44,413 nt of DNA, from positions 1-44,413 of the forward strand of contig JAWXAX010000088.1 of NCBI GenBank assembly GCA_034439735.1. The letters are read 5' to 3'. Made by a program: the position numbers and the translations under genes. Positions 1 through 8,390 of the stretch are shown piece by piece. Numbering within the stretch: the first letter of the stretch is position 1; every line of letters starts with the position of its first letter. This DNA is from Rhodothermales bacterium. Lineage in GTDB: Bacteria; Bacteroidota; Rhodothermia; Rhodothermales; JAHQVL01. The notes beneath the pieces were generated by a model. It was given only the letters and a program-made list of their open reading frames with translations, made no database searches and was not told where the DNA came from.

Positions 1-2
1 AT

Positions 3-359
3 TTCCTGGAGATGAACTTCGATACACGTCCGGCGGACCCCGTCGCGAAACTCACTATACGCAATCTGATCGATGCACCGGACGCGGCGCCCCGGGGCGG
101 CGGTGCTCTAACGATCGCCGGCTCCGCCATGGGCCGCGCGCGGACGAGCACATTACCCCCGGAACTCGTCACACTCCCCCTGGCGGATGTCCGTCTGAAC
201 CGGCTCACGGGAGAACCCATCCGTTCTTTCCGCTCGAATGCGGAGGGCCGGCTCGTGCACGGAGGCCTGATCGATATCCCCCCGGGCACGCCAATCGTGA
301 TGACGACACATACTTCATCCAGTGCGGATGCCAGAATCATCCAAACACTGCCGGTTTAA
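3..359 (+). CDS. 3' end of an unrecognised CDS, cut by the left edge
   Basis: The frame is open from the first bases of the window to a TAA at 357-359, so this is most likely the C-terminal part of a longer protein. An ATG at 12 exists, but in-frame codons continue upstream of it and no spaced ribosome binding site precedes it. The visible 115-odd residues have no transmembrane segment and no motif I recognise. They are rich in Pro, Thr, Arg and Ala, and the tail has alternating hydrophobic residues that could form beta strands (LPLADVRL, LVHGGLIDI). It lies 130 bases upstream of, and on the same strand as, the polysaccharide locus, so it may be its preceding gene. No function is assigned. 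Confidence 0.55.
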   Translation, partial: FLEMNFDTRPADPVAKLTIRNLIDAPDAAPRGGGALTIAGSAMGRARTSTLPPELVTLPLADVRLNRLTGEPIRSFRSNAEGRLVHGGLIDIPPGTPIVMTTHTSSSADARIIQTLPV

Positions 360-418
360 TCGAAACAAAACACACGGTGTGGCACTGTACTTGAACATGC
401 CGACTTGTCGCAATTTCT

Positions 419-426
419 TACGTTTG
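419..426 (+). promoter_or_regulatory. Candidate Bacteroidota-type -7 element upstream of the polymerase gene
   Basis: TACGTTTG matches the Bacteroidota -7 consensus TAnnTTTG and lies about 64 bases before the start at 490, in the first gap of the locus. I could not place a matching -33 TTG/TTTG at the usual distance: TTG occurs at 391 and 405, neither well spaced. This is a motif match only. Confidence 0.25.
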
Positions 427-489
427 ATATTCCCGCGGGGCCGTGACGCCTCTCTTTTGTAACCAGTTCCTCGATGTCTCATAACGGTC

Positions 490-1932
490 ATGTCCAGCCT
501 GCTTGAAAAAGCGTCAAGCCGGCGTTCGCCCCTGGAGATCAGCGCGATGGTGCTCATCGCGCTGTCGTTTTTTGCATTTCTGGTGTTCGGGGGTGAAAAA
601 GTCGTCCTGCTCCTGAACGGACTCTGTCTGGCCTTCGGATTGGTACTCGTGGCCTATAAATACCACTGGGTCATGGTGGGGCTCTGGGGGCTCGCGACGC
701 AGATCATGGTAGAAGTCGTGATCTGGGACTATTCGAACTATGTCGAGCCTTCGATCAGCGCCGGGGGCGGCGTCGACATGTTATATGGCGACCCGATTCT
801 GTTCGCCATGCTTACGGCAATGTCCATCAAAGTGGCTTCCGGCGATCTACGGGCCCGCCATGTACTGTTAAGGGAGAACCTGTGGTGGACCATCTTCATG
901 GGCTGGATGGTGTTCGAACTGGCTCGCTCGATGATGCTGTTTGGTATTGTCAGCCCCATGGGCGAATTCCGCACGTACTTCCGCGAAATCCTCATCGTGC
1001 CCTACGTGATCATCTTTGCCCGCAGCCGGCACGATCAATGGCGCGTGTTCCAGATCCTGGTGGGCCTGTCTCTTTCCTTCATCGTGATCGGTCTTTTCCG
1101 CGGCGCGTACGTCCACAACTTCGCCTTTCATGCCTACGCCAAGTGGCTCTATCAGCATGGCTCGCTCGGGCTATTGTGGGGTACACTGGCGATCTACCTC
1201 ATGAAGCAATTCGGCTTCTGGTGGCGGAGTAACACGTTGCTTGCGATGCTGATCGGTATCTCGATGGCGCTGACCATCATCGCCAGCCATCGCTCGGTAT
1301 GGCTGGCGGCCATCGTGTCATTGTTCGTGCTGTTCCTGATGGGGTATTTCCGGATGGGCACGATCATGAAACTGGCGTTTATCGCCATGACCGCGACGAT
1401 CCTGCTGGGTCTCGTCTATGAAGAACTGGATCTCTTCGGCTATATCCAGGAGCGGATGACCGCGTTGACAGCCCCATCCCAGGATCAGACGGCGAGTTGG
1501 CGCTTCTATTTGTGGATGGACGCCATTGAGCAATCGAAGGCGCATTTTCTCGAAGGAAAAGGACTCGGCAATTACTTTCAGTTGCGGTCTCCGACCGGAT
1601 CGATTGTAACAGCGATGCTCCACAATCAATATATTCAGCTTCACTACCAGATCGGGATTATCGGGCTGGTGCTTTACCTCGCTTTCGCGCTCCAAACGTA
1701 CGTACGACTGCGTCGTACGTACGTGGAGACGCTCGACCCCTTTTACAAGATGACGGCCCTGTTGAGCCTGGTGGTACTGCTGGGCGCGTCGGCCTATTAC
1801 GTGGCGTACGATTTTGAACCGTTTACCTGGTTATTCGTGAGCCTCGGACTTGCGATTGCGCAAAACCACGCGGAGGAGAAAGAGGCCGCGCGGTTGTATT
1901 ATCGGGCTTATTATGCCCAGAACCGAATGTGA
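490..1932 (+). CDS. O-antigen polymerase/ligase family membrane protein (Wzy/WaaL-like)
   Basis: A 480-residue, almost wholly hydrophobic protein with roughly ten to twelve predicted membrane segments, the usual size and shape of Wzy polymerases and WaaL ligases. Near the C-terminus (about 377-400) is HNQYIQLHYQIGIIGL, which matches the HNxx(L/I)...E/QxGxxGL pattern of the Wzy_C/O-antigen ligase family. The role would be to join lipid-linked repeat units on the outer face of the inner membrane into a polymer, or transfer the polymer to an acceptor. Sequence alone does not separate the two, but the flippase and priming transferase in the same locus favour a polymerase. The stop overlaps the next gene's possible GTG start by four bases. 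A perfect 13-bp inverted repeat lies inside the gene at 1696-1724. Confidence 0.85.
   Translation: MSSLLEKASSRRSPLEISAMVLIALSFFAFLVFGGEKVVLLLNGLCLAFGLVLVAYKYHWVMVGLWGLATQIMVEVVIWDYSNYVEPSISAGGGVDMLYGDPILFAMLTAMSIKVASGDLRARHVLLRENLWWTIFMGWMVFELARSMMLFGIVSPMGEFRTYFREILIVPYVIIFARSRHDQWRVFQILVGLSLSFIVIGLFRGAYVHNFAFHAYAKWLYQHGSLGLLWGTLAIYLMKQFGFWWRSNTLLAMLIGISMALTIIASHRSVWLAAIVSLFVLFLMGYFRMGTIMKLAFIAMTATILLGLVYEELDLFGYIQERMTALTAPSQDQTASWRFYLWMDAIEQSKAHFLEGKGLGNYFQLRSPTGSIVTAMLHNQYIQLHYQIGIIGLVLYLAFALQTYVRLRRTYVETLDPFYKMTALLSLVVLLGASAYYVAYDFEPFTWLFVSLGLAIAQNHAEEKEAARLYYRAYYAQNRM
1696..1724 (+). repeat. Perfect 13-bp inverted repeat with 3-base loop inside the polymerase gene
   Basis: ACGTACGTACGAC (1696-1708), loop TGC, then GTCGTACGTACGT (1712-1724). 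The arms are perfectly complementary. The coding reading is T-Y-V-R-L-R-R-T-Y-V, in a cytoplasmic-loop-like stretch after a membrane segment. There is no T-run, so it is not a standard terminator. Confidence 0.8.
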
Positions 1933-2813
1933 TACCCCTCCACGGCGCCCTTGCGTCGTGCATGCGATCTGCACCGATGAAACAAGCGTTCATAAATTCA
2001 CTCCCGAAGTCGGGCACACACCTTACGGCGAAATGCCTCAAACTGATGGGGTATTCCGAACGGGACCATGTGGGATCCGCCCAGGTGCTCAACCCGGGCC
2101 TGGCGAGCAAACTCCGCCGGCTATCGTGGTTGCCGGTGCGCCAGGGTTACCTCGTGGGGATCGACACACCGGTGGAGATTTCGCGCAGGGCGGTGCATCG
2201 GATGCTCCGCCGAGCGCCGGCTCATTCGTTTTTCACGGCGCACGTGGGCTACGCGACAGCCTTGCTGGATGCCGTAGTGGCCCACGACGTGCGGCCGATC
2301 GTTGTTTTTCGGGATCCGCGTGCGGTGCTGGTTTCGTTCGTCCATTATGTCGCCGAGCGTAAAGAGCACGTCATCCACGAGGAGTTTGCGAGCCTCACCA
2401 TGGAGGAGCGGTTCGACGCCGTGTTAAACGGCCGGCGCTTCCGCAACGCCTACCTCGAATCGCTGCGAACCCGCTGCCTCGCCCTAGAAGGCTGGCTGAA
2501 TTCGGACGATACCGTCAAAATCCGATTCGAAGACCTGGTGGGTAATCGCGGAGGCGGATCGGACGAGATCCAGCGCAACACGTTGCAGCGTCTGTGCGAC
2601 AGCCTGGACATTGTGAATCCGCCTATCGACAAAGTGGTCGAGGAGCTGTTTGGCCCCGGTCGTCACACCTTCCGTAAAGGCCAGGTCGCCTCCTGGCAGG
2701 AAGAGATTCCCGAATCCCTCATGCCGGCCGTCACCGCGAAGGTAGGCGACATCATCGAGCGCTGGGGGTACCACGAGCTGTACAAGGAGCTCGATACCGT
2801 TTCATCCTCCTGA
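1929..2813 (+). CDS. PAPS-dependent sulfotransferase
   Basis: A 294-residue cytosolic protein. SLPKSGTH near the N-terminus is the 5'-phosphosulfate-binding loop of PAPS sulfotransferases (PKSGTxW/H type), and VVFRDPRAVLVSFVHY at about residues 118-133 fits the 3'-phosphate-binding segment (RDPRxVxxS). It should move sulfate from PAPS to a hydroxyl on a glycan or other acceptor. Start choice is open: GTG at 1929 overlaps the polymerase stop by four bases (GTGA), while ATG at 1962 and ATG at 1977 put the loop closer to the N-terminus, as is common in the family. None has a clear Shine-Dalgarno sequence. Its position between polymerase and flippase, with a PAPS-synthesis gene downstream, points to polysaccharide sulfation. 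Confidence 0.88.
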   Translation: MIPLHGALASCMRSAPMKQAFINSLPKSGTHLTAKCLKLMGYSERDHVGSAQVLNPGLASKLRRLSWLPVRQGYLVGIDTPVEISRRAVHRMLRRAPAHSFFTAHVGYATALLDAVVAHDVRPIVVFRDPRAVLVSFVHYVAERKEHVIHEEFASLTMEERFDAVLNGRRFRNAYLESLRTRCLALEGWLNSDDTVKIRFEDLVGNRGGGSDEIQRNTLQRLCDSLDIVNPPIDKVVEELFGPGRHTFRKGQVASWQEEIPESLMPAVTAKVGDIIERWGYHELYKELDTVSSS

Positions 2814-2840
2814 GGACCTCGTTCCTCCGTCGGGTTTATC

Positions 2841-4259
2841 ATGCACATCCAGGCTCGCTCGGGTATGGCGGGAGATTTTCTTGCGCGGCTCCGCGGCCAA
2901 GGACTGGTCGCCCAGCTCGTCCGTGGCTCTAGCAGCGGCCTCGTTTCGAGAATCGCTGCCGCCGGGGTCGGGTTCGTATCCGTCGGCGTGCTCACCAATT
3001 ACCTGGGCATCGAGCACTACGGTGATTATGCGTACGCGCTCGCCTGGCTCACGATGCTGGCCACCGTAGGACGGCTCGGGTTCAATAAATCCGCGATTCG
3101 TTACCTCGCCTCGTATCGTGCTTCGTCGGACTGGCCTCGGATCCGCGGCTTCATCTTGTATTGCCGCAGGATCACCTACTGGATTTCGACGGCGGCGGCG
3201 CTGCTAGTGGCCGGCGTATTATGGCTCGCCTGGGATCCCATCGCTGCGTATTACGGCAACGAGCGATTTCTGATCGCCATGATGCTGGCGCTCATCTCCC
3301 TCCCCCTCCTCAGCTATTTACAGGTCAGTGAAGGCGTCCTGGATGGATTTAAAAAGGTCGCGCAATCTCAGATCCCCCTCCGCATCGCCCGTCCGGGGCT
3401 GATCGCCCTGTTTACGGTGATGGTCTATTCCTGGACGACGATGGGGCGCACCGTCAGCACCAGCGGAGCGACGGTCATGACGGTTGAATCCGCCATGATC
3501 ATCAACCTCGCCGCGACGTTGATGGCCTTGCTCCTTGCCGGCGTGCTCGTACGCCGCACGCTGCCCGCAGAGGTCAAGACCGCTAATCCGGTGTTCGAAT
3601 CCCGCGACTGGTTCATTACTTCGCGGGACATGATGTGGACATCCGGCTTCAACCTGGTGATCTTTGAGGCGGACCAGATTCTACTGGGCCTGTTTTCCAC
3701 AACCGAGGATGTGGGCGTATTCAGCGTCGCCTCGCGTGTCGCCCAGTTACTCATTATCGCCCTCACGGCCACGAACGCCATTCTCTATCCGATGACAGCC
3801 GACCTCTTTGCGCGCAAGAAGATGCACGAGTTGCAGCGGATCGTGACGCTCGGCGCCAATGCGGTGTTTTTCATCGCGATTGCCCTGGCCGTCGTACTCT
3901 TCGTCGGCTCAGGCTATCTGGAGTTGATATTCTCGGAGGGATTCGGCGCCTCCACGCCGCTTTTACGCGTGTTGATCATCGGCCAGATCGTGAACGCGTT
4001 CACCGGGCCGGCGTTGTTGCTCCTCAATATGACCGGCCATCACCGGGATTCAGCTCGCATCCTCGGGTTCACGGCCATCATCAATGTCGTGATGAACGTA
4101 GGCCTGATCAAGCTGTACGGAGCGATGGGCGCCGCCGTCGCCACGTCGCTTTCCATCATCCTCTGGAACACGATTGCGGCCTTCGTCGTCTGGCATCGCT
4201 TAAAAATCGTATCGACTGCCCTCTACTGGCCCAAAAAACGGGGTAACACCAGTGAGTGA
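2841..4259 (+). CDS. Polysaccharide flippase, MOP/Wzx-like
   Basis: A 472-residue integral membrane protein with about 12-14 hydrophobic segments and the layout of the polysaccharide_synt family: an N-terminal GSSSGLVSRIAAAGVGFVSV-type first helix, then a YGDYAYALAW motif (about 54-63) resembling the LG...YG.Y....S/W signature of Wzx flippases. It should flip undecaprenyl-diphosphate-linked repeat units across the inner membrane. It begins 27 bases after one sulfotransferase and its last eight bases overlap the start of a second one, so the three are probably translated together. That arrangement fits sulfation on the cytosolic side before export, although this is inference. Confidence 0.88.
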   Translation: MHIQARSGMAGDFLARLRGQGLVAQLVRGSSSGLVSRIAAAGVGFVSVGVLTNYLGIEHYGDYAYALAWLTMLATVGRLGFNKSAIRYLASYRASSDWPRIRGFILYCRRITYWISTAAALLVAGVLWLAWDPIAAYYGNERFLIAMMLALISLPLLSYLQVSEGVLDGFKKVAQSQIPLRIARPGLIALFTVMVYSWTTMGRTVSTSGATVMTVESAMIINLAATLMALLLAGVLVRRTLPAEVKTANPVFESRDWFITSRDMMWTSGFNLVIFEADQILLGLFSTTEDVGVFSVASRVAQLLIIALTATNAILYPMTADLFARKKMHELQRIVTLGANAVFFIAIALAVVLFVGSGYLELIFSEGFGASTPLLRVLIIGQIVNAFTGPALLLLNMTGHHRDSARILGFTAIINVVMNVGLIKLYGAMGAAVATSLSIILWNTIAAFVVWHRLKIVSTALYWPKKRGNTSE

Positions 4260-5304
4260 GACAGAGCGTGATCCAGAGCGTGAGACGAAGCCTAGGACAG
4301 CTCGTGATCCGGTCAACGACGCCGCGCAAAAGCCTGTCCAGCCCATCTTTCTGTTATCGCTCCCACGCAGTGGGTCGACGCTGCTGCAGCGCATCCTCGC
4401 CAAACACTCGGCCATCGACACGGCCGCGGAGCCGTGGATCCTGCTCCCGCTCGTCAGCACCATGCGCAGCGAGGGGGTCTACACGAACTACGATCAGAAC
4501 GCCGTCGTCGACGCCATTCGGGACTTTTACACCGCGATGCCCGGCGGCCGCGCTACGTTCACCGGCGCCCTTCGCGATCTGGCCCTGCGGCTCTACACGG
4601 ATCGAGCCCGCCCAGGGGCCCGGTATTTTCTCGACAAAACGCCCCGGTATCATCTCATCCTCGATGAGATTTTCGAACTCTTCCCGGACGCCCGCTTCGT
4701 CTTCCTCTGGCGGAACCCCCTCTCCGTCATCGCGTCCATGCTGGATACCTGGCACCGCGGTCACTGGTACCTCTACTTTTTCAAGATCGATCTCTACGAG
4801 GGATTCGAACGGCTCATGGCAGCCCATGAGAAGTATGAGAATAGGGCGTTCAGTATTCGTTACGAAGACATAATCTCCGAACCCGAACTATCTTGTAAGG
4901 ACTTATGTAGGTACCTTGATATCCCCTTCGAGCCCGCCATGATCGACGATTTCCAAAGCGTCGACCTCGGCGGTGAGATGGGGGATCCGACGGGCGTCAA
5001 GGCGTACCGCTCCATCAGCGATGGCTCGCTGGATAAATGGAAGCAGTCGCTCCGGAATCCGATCCGCAAAGGATGGTGCCAACGGTACCTGACGTGGCTC
5101 GGCGAGCGCCGGCTCGCGGCACTTGGCTACGACCTTGATGAACTCCGTACCGAACTACACACGATCCCCTTTTCCATGAAACGAGCGGGCGGCGACATCC
5201 TCCGAATGACGTACGGCCTCGTGTATCAGTTTCTGGAATTGCGTTTACTCCAAGATAAACTCAAGCGTCTCCCCCAGCTGAAACGAGTTCATCCTCACCT
5301 GTAA
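4252..5304 (+). CDS. PAPS-dependent sulfotransferase (Sulfotransfer_3-like)
   Basis: A 350-residue protein with the PAPS loop LLSLPRSGSTLLQRIL at about residues 32-47 and a 3'-phosphate-binding segment FVFLWRNPLSVIASM at about 151-165. Both are typical of the PRSGST sulfotransferase subfamily. The GTG at 4252 is the only usual start codon before the loop, and it overlaps the flippase stop by eight bases. The roughly 30 residues before the loop are charged and low in complexity (repeated Glu/Arg/Asp). Sequence similarity to the upstream sulfotransferase appears limited to the two cofactor motifs, so the two probably act on different positions or sugars. A stretch at about 4825-4935 uses AT-rich codons (ATA, TTA, TGT, AGG) unlike the rest of the gene. 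Confidence 0.88.
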   Translation: MSETERDPERETKPRTARDPVNDAAQKPVQPIFLLSLPRSGSTLLQRILAKHSAIDTAAEPWILLPLVSTMRSEGVYTNYDQNAVVDAIRDFYTAMPGGRATFTGALRDLALRLYTDRARPGARYFLDKTPRYHLILDEIFELFPDARFVFLWRNPLSVIASMLDTWHRGHWYLYFFKIDLYEGFERLMAAHEKYENRAFSIRYEDIISEPELSCKDLCRYLDIPFEPAMIDDFQSVDLGGEMGDPTGVKAYRSISDGSLDKWKQSLRNPIRKGWCQRYLTWLGERRLAALGYDLDELRTELHTIPFSMKRAGGDILRMTYGLVYQFLELRLLQDKLKRLPQLKRVHPHL

Positions 5305-5345
5305 CTCCGATCGCCGAGCGTTTTCGCTCATAGAAGTCTGGTCAC

Positions 5346-6335
5346 ATGACGTATCTCATTGCGACTCACTCGCAATTGTTCGCTCTTACATTTGATGGGA
5401 ACTGGCGTGTGACGGATGTCCGCCCGCTGGCCCGAGGCCATCATTACGGCATCGGCTTTCTAAAGAACGAGGAAGTGGACGCTGTGTTAGTGAAGCAAGA
5501 TGACCGCCGGCTGCGCGTGCTAGACCGTCAATCGCTCGAAGAAGTGGCGGACCCTATCCCCTTCCTCGGCGAAACCGGCGCTATCCACCAGATCAGCTGT
5601 TCAAACGGCGGCCTGTATTTTACGAACACGGATTTTAATAACATCGTATACCAGACGCTGGATGGTACGACGTACCATTCGTACCACTTCGAAGGGAAGA
5701 GTTTCGATCACAACCACATCAACTCGGTGTTTCCCTGCGGCAACCAGATCTACGCCTTGCTGCACAACAAAGGACGCACGTTGACCGAACTGGCGATCCT
5801 GGACCACGACCCACGCGCCGGCTTCACCTACCGCCAGTCGCTCAGTATCTGGGACCACGGGTGCCACAACGTCTTCCTCGAAGGCACGCGGATGTATTAT
5901 AATGCGTCCTCGACCGGTCAGTTTGTGGCCGTGGATCTCTCAACACAACAAATCCTCACCCGGCTCACCTACCCGGGGCATACCAAGGGCATCTCCGTCG
6001 TTGGGGATCACATCGTGATCGGCTTCTCAGAACACGCCGAACGCCACGCCCGCGATAAAACGCGGGGATTTCTGGCGGTGATCAACCAGAAGACGCTCAA
6101 GGAGATCGACATCATCGAGCTGGACGAACTTGATCTTCCAATCTCGGTGGGCAACATCAACGAGGTGCGCTGCATTTCGGGAGGCGAGCGCACCCATGCC
6201 GCGGAAGCGCCACTCGATCTGGACTGGACCTACCTGCGCCTTGCGCGCCGGAATCCAGCCGAGTATTTATTTAAACACGTCTCCCTGTACGCGACGCGGA
6301 GTCTGAAAAAACTCACGGGAAACCGCAAGCTTTAG
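5346..6335 (+). CDS. Unrecognised cytosolic propeller-like protein in the sulfated-polysaccharide locus
   Basis: A 329-residue protein with no signal peptide or membrane segment. It is rich in short alternating hydrophobic stretches separated by polar turns, with a recurring layout of about 45-50 residues (HHYGIGFL, IHQISCSNGGLYFT, HNHINSVFPCGNQIYALL, CHNVFLEGTRMYYNA, KGISVVGDHIVIGFSE). This suggests a six- or seven-bladed beta-propeller. Conserved-looking histidines recur at the same place in several blades (HHYG, HQIS, DHNHINS, DHGCHNV, HTKG), which could form a central ligand site. I do not recognise the family. It follows the second sulfotransferase by 41 bases, so a role linked to the sulfated polymer is likely, but enzyme, sensor and scaffold all remain possible. 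Confidence 0.75.
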   Translation: MTYLIATHSQLFALTFDGNWRVTDVRPLARGHHYGIGFLKNEEVDAVLVKQDDRRLRVLDRQSLEEVADPIPFLGETGAIHQISCSNGGLYFTNTDFNNIVYQTLDGTTYHSYHFEGKSFDHNHINSVFPCGNQIYALLHNKGRTLTELAILDHDPRAGFTYRQSLSIWDHGCHNVFLEGTRMYYNASSTGQFVAVDLSTQQILTRLTYPGHTKGISVVGDHIVIGFSEHAERHARDKTRGFLAVINQKTLKEIDIIELDELDLPISVGNINEVRCISGGERTHAAEAPLDLDWTYLRLARRNPAEYLFKHVSLYATRSLKKLTGNRKL

Positions 6336-6529
6336 ACGCATTCCCGCGGCACCGATACCTCTGACGTCACGTGCCTTCGCTTTCAGCGAAACCCGGAGGG
6401 GTGTAACGAATTGGAAAGGCACACCATGGCAACGGATTCGCTCCGCGCGCCATTGCGCGCGTGCACCGGGTGAACCCGCCTCGTCCCTAAGCGCCCATCG
6501 CCTTTGTTACGCAGCCTCCACTCAATCCG

Positions 6530-7420
6530 ATGTCCGCAACAACCCGCATTACAGCCGTCCTGGCCTGCCACAACCGCAAGCCCCTGACGCTGAAATGCCT
6601 TGAGAACTATTTCGCCCAGATGGTCGATGACACCGTGGCGTTGGAGGCCGTCGTTCTGGACGATGGCAGTTCCGATGGCACGAGCGAAGCGATTGCCGCG
6701 CGCTTTCCCCGGGTGCGGTTGCTCCATGGGGATGGATCGCTCTTCTGGAATGGCGGGATGCATCGGGCGTTTGGAGAGGCCACGGCCACTGGCTCGGAGT
6801 ATTACCTGTGGCTCAACGACGATACCCAGCTCTATCCGGACACCCTCGGTCGGTTCATGAAAACCGTTCGCCAACTGGAGGTGGCCGGGTACGAGCGCAA
6901 CATGATCGTCGGCTCGGTTCAGGACCCTGCGAGCGGCGCATTGACGTACGGAGGCTCCGTGCGGAGCAGCACCTGGCACCCCCTGAAATTCGAACTCGTC
7001 GCCCCGGCGGATCATCCCTTGCCGTGTGTGATCATGCACGGAAATTGTGTGCTGATCCCGGACGACGTGGCGCGGCTGGTCGGTAATCTCGATCGTGGGT
7101 TTTCTCACGCTATCGGGGATATTGACTACTCGCTGCGCGCCACCGAAAAGGGTGTTTCCGTGTGGATCGCCCCCGGGTACGCCGGCACGTGTGCGACGAA
7201 CCCGATCGATGGCAGCTGGCTCGACACGCGGCTTTCGCTGCGCGAGCGCTGGCGCCAGGTGACAGGCCCCAAAGGCCTTCCGCCCCGTGAGTGGATGTAC
7301 TTTGCGCGGAAATATGCCGGCATGATGTGGCCTATCTACGGGTCGCTGCCGTATGTACGCATGACCCTGTCCGCCGTGACGGCACGGTTCGGGCACCAGA
7401 AATTACGACCCATCGCGTGA
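6530..7420 (+). CDS. Family 2 glycosyltransferase
   Basis: A 296-residue GT-A fold enzyme. TAVLACHNRKPLTLKCL at the N-terminus is the nucleotide-binding start of GT2. VVLDDGSSDGT (about 42-52) is the DDGSxDGT motif, and LWLNDDTQLYPD (about 94-105) supplies the metal-binding NDD (DXD-equivalent). GDGSLFWNGGMHRAF resembles the subgroup of rhamnosyltransferase-like GT2 enzymes. It should transfer a sugar from a nucleotide donor to the growing lipid-linked repeat. No membrane segment is evident, so it would act at the cytosolic face. A 194-base gap without a gene precedes it and holds a short TTCGCT/AGCGAA hairpin. The next gene encodes a second enzyme of the same type, suggesting an old duplication. 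Confidence 0.9.
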   Translation: MSATTRITAVLACHNRKPLTLKCLENYFAQMVDDTVALEAVVLDDGSSDGTSEAIAARFPRVRLLHGDGSLFWNGGMHRAFGEATATGSEYYLWLNDDTQLYPDTLGRFMKTVRQLEVAGYERNMIVGSVQDPASGALTYGGSVRSSTWHPLKFELVAPADHPLPCVIMHGNCVLIPDDVARLVGNLDRGFSHAIGDIDYSLRATEKGVSVWIAPGYAGTCATNPIDGSWLDTRLSLRERWRQVTGPKGLPPREWMYFARKYAGMMWPIYGSLPYVRMTLSAVTARFGHQKLRPIA

Positions 7421-7457
7421 TGGGCGCTCCCGCCTAGACCGTTTGACCCCTATTCCC

Positions 7458-8327
7458 ATGGTTTACGTCGTTACCCCGGTCTTCAACCGAAAAGCCATCA
7501 CCCAGCGATTCCTGGCCTGTCTGCAGCAGCAGGACTATCGCGACATCCGCGCCGTCATCGTAGACGACGGGTCGACTGATGGGACGTCTGACATGATCCG
7601 GGCCGAATTTCCAGAAGTCACTATTGTGACCGGCGACGGCAATCTTTGGTGGACCGGGGGCACCAACGCCGGCCTTCGCCATGTCCTGGCGGAAGCCCGC
7701 GCGGATGACTTCGTGCTGATCATCAACGACGACCTGGAGTTCGACGCCGCCTACGTGGGCCGGCTGGTCGCCTTCGCCCAGGCGCATCCGCGCACCCTGG
7801 TAGGATCCGTGGTGATCGACATCGAAACGCCGGACACCATCTGGGACGGCGGCCGCATCACCAACTGGTTCACGGCCAAGGACCGGGTGCTGCATGTAGG
7901 CCGGCGATTGTCTGAATTCTCACCGGGTCATGCCGTAGAAGTCTCCCAGCTCACGGGCCGGGGCATGCTCGCGCCGGTAGGCGTATTTAATGAAGTAGGG
8001 TTGTATGACGAGGTGCATTTCAAGCACCGGGGCGACACTGAATTCCCCGTGCGCGCGTGCCGGCGTGGGTACAAGCAGGTGGTCGCCTACGACGCGTCCG
8101 TGCGTAGCCACGTACATAAAACCTATGAGTTCGACGTCAAGGACGTATATCGATTGGGCGACATCAAACGCTATTTCTTCGACTTTCGCTCGTCGTTTTG
8201 GGTCAAGTTTCGCTTCTACTTTGCGCTCAAAACCGCTACCTCGCCGCTGCAATTCGTCTCATTTTTTACGTGCGACATGGTCCGCGTAACGGTACACTTT
8301 CTGAAACGTCTGCGATTGAGCGCTTGA
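7458..8327 (+). CDS. Family 2 glycosyltransferase
   Basis: About 289 residues from the ATG at 7458. An in-frame TTG at 7443 is possible but would add only five residues before the family's usual start. VYVVTPVFNRKAITQRFL opens the GT2 domain, VIVDDGSTDGT is the DDGS motif, VLIINDDLEFD carries the NDD metal site, and GDGNLWWTGGTNAG parallels the GDGSLFWNGGMHRA segment of the neighbour, so the two genes are related copies. HFKHRGDTEFPVRACRRGY fits the acceptor-side region of the family. The C-terminus is basic and hydrophobic and may touch the membrane. Predicted role: addition of one sugar of the repeat unit. Confidence 0.9.
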   Translation: MVYVVTPVFNRKAITQRFLACLQQQDYRDIRAVIVDDGSTDGTSDMIRAEFPEVTIVTGDGNLWWTGGTNAGLRHVLAEARADDFVLIINDDLEFDAAYVGRLVAFAQAHPRTLVGSVVIDIETPDTIWDGGRITNWFTAKDRVLHVGRRLSEFSPGHAVEVSQLTGRGMLAPVGVFNEVGLYDEVHFKHRGDTEFPVRACRRGYKQVVAYDASVRSHVHKTYEFDVKDVYRLGDIKRYFFDFRSSFWVKFRFYFALKTATSPLQFVSFFTCDMVRVTVHFLKRLRLSA

Positions 8328-8378
8328 AGGCCCGCTCCCGCGCGCGCCATCCCGTGTATTTGCCCATCGTTCATACCC

Positions 8379-8387
8379 AGGGGAGGG
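8379..8387 (+). promoter_or_regulatory. Strong Shine-Dalgarno sequence before the GT4 gene
   Basis: AGGGGAGGG ends three bases before the ATG at 8391. It is one of very few clear purine-rich ribosome binding sites in this window, and it fixes this start. Confidence 0.6.
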
Positions 8388-8390
8388 TTC

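Noticed and set aside
380-395. Sigma-54-like sequence TGGCAC-N5-TTGAA
   Set aside because: The spacing fits but the nearly invariant GC of the -12 element reads GA. A similar TGGCAC at 9461-9466 has spacing one base short. No enhancer-binding regulator is in the window.
6383-7396. A 337-codon minus-strand frame
   Set aside because: It is antisense to a clear GT2 gene, with a low-complexity His/Arg/Gly-rich product.
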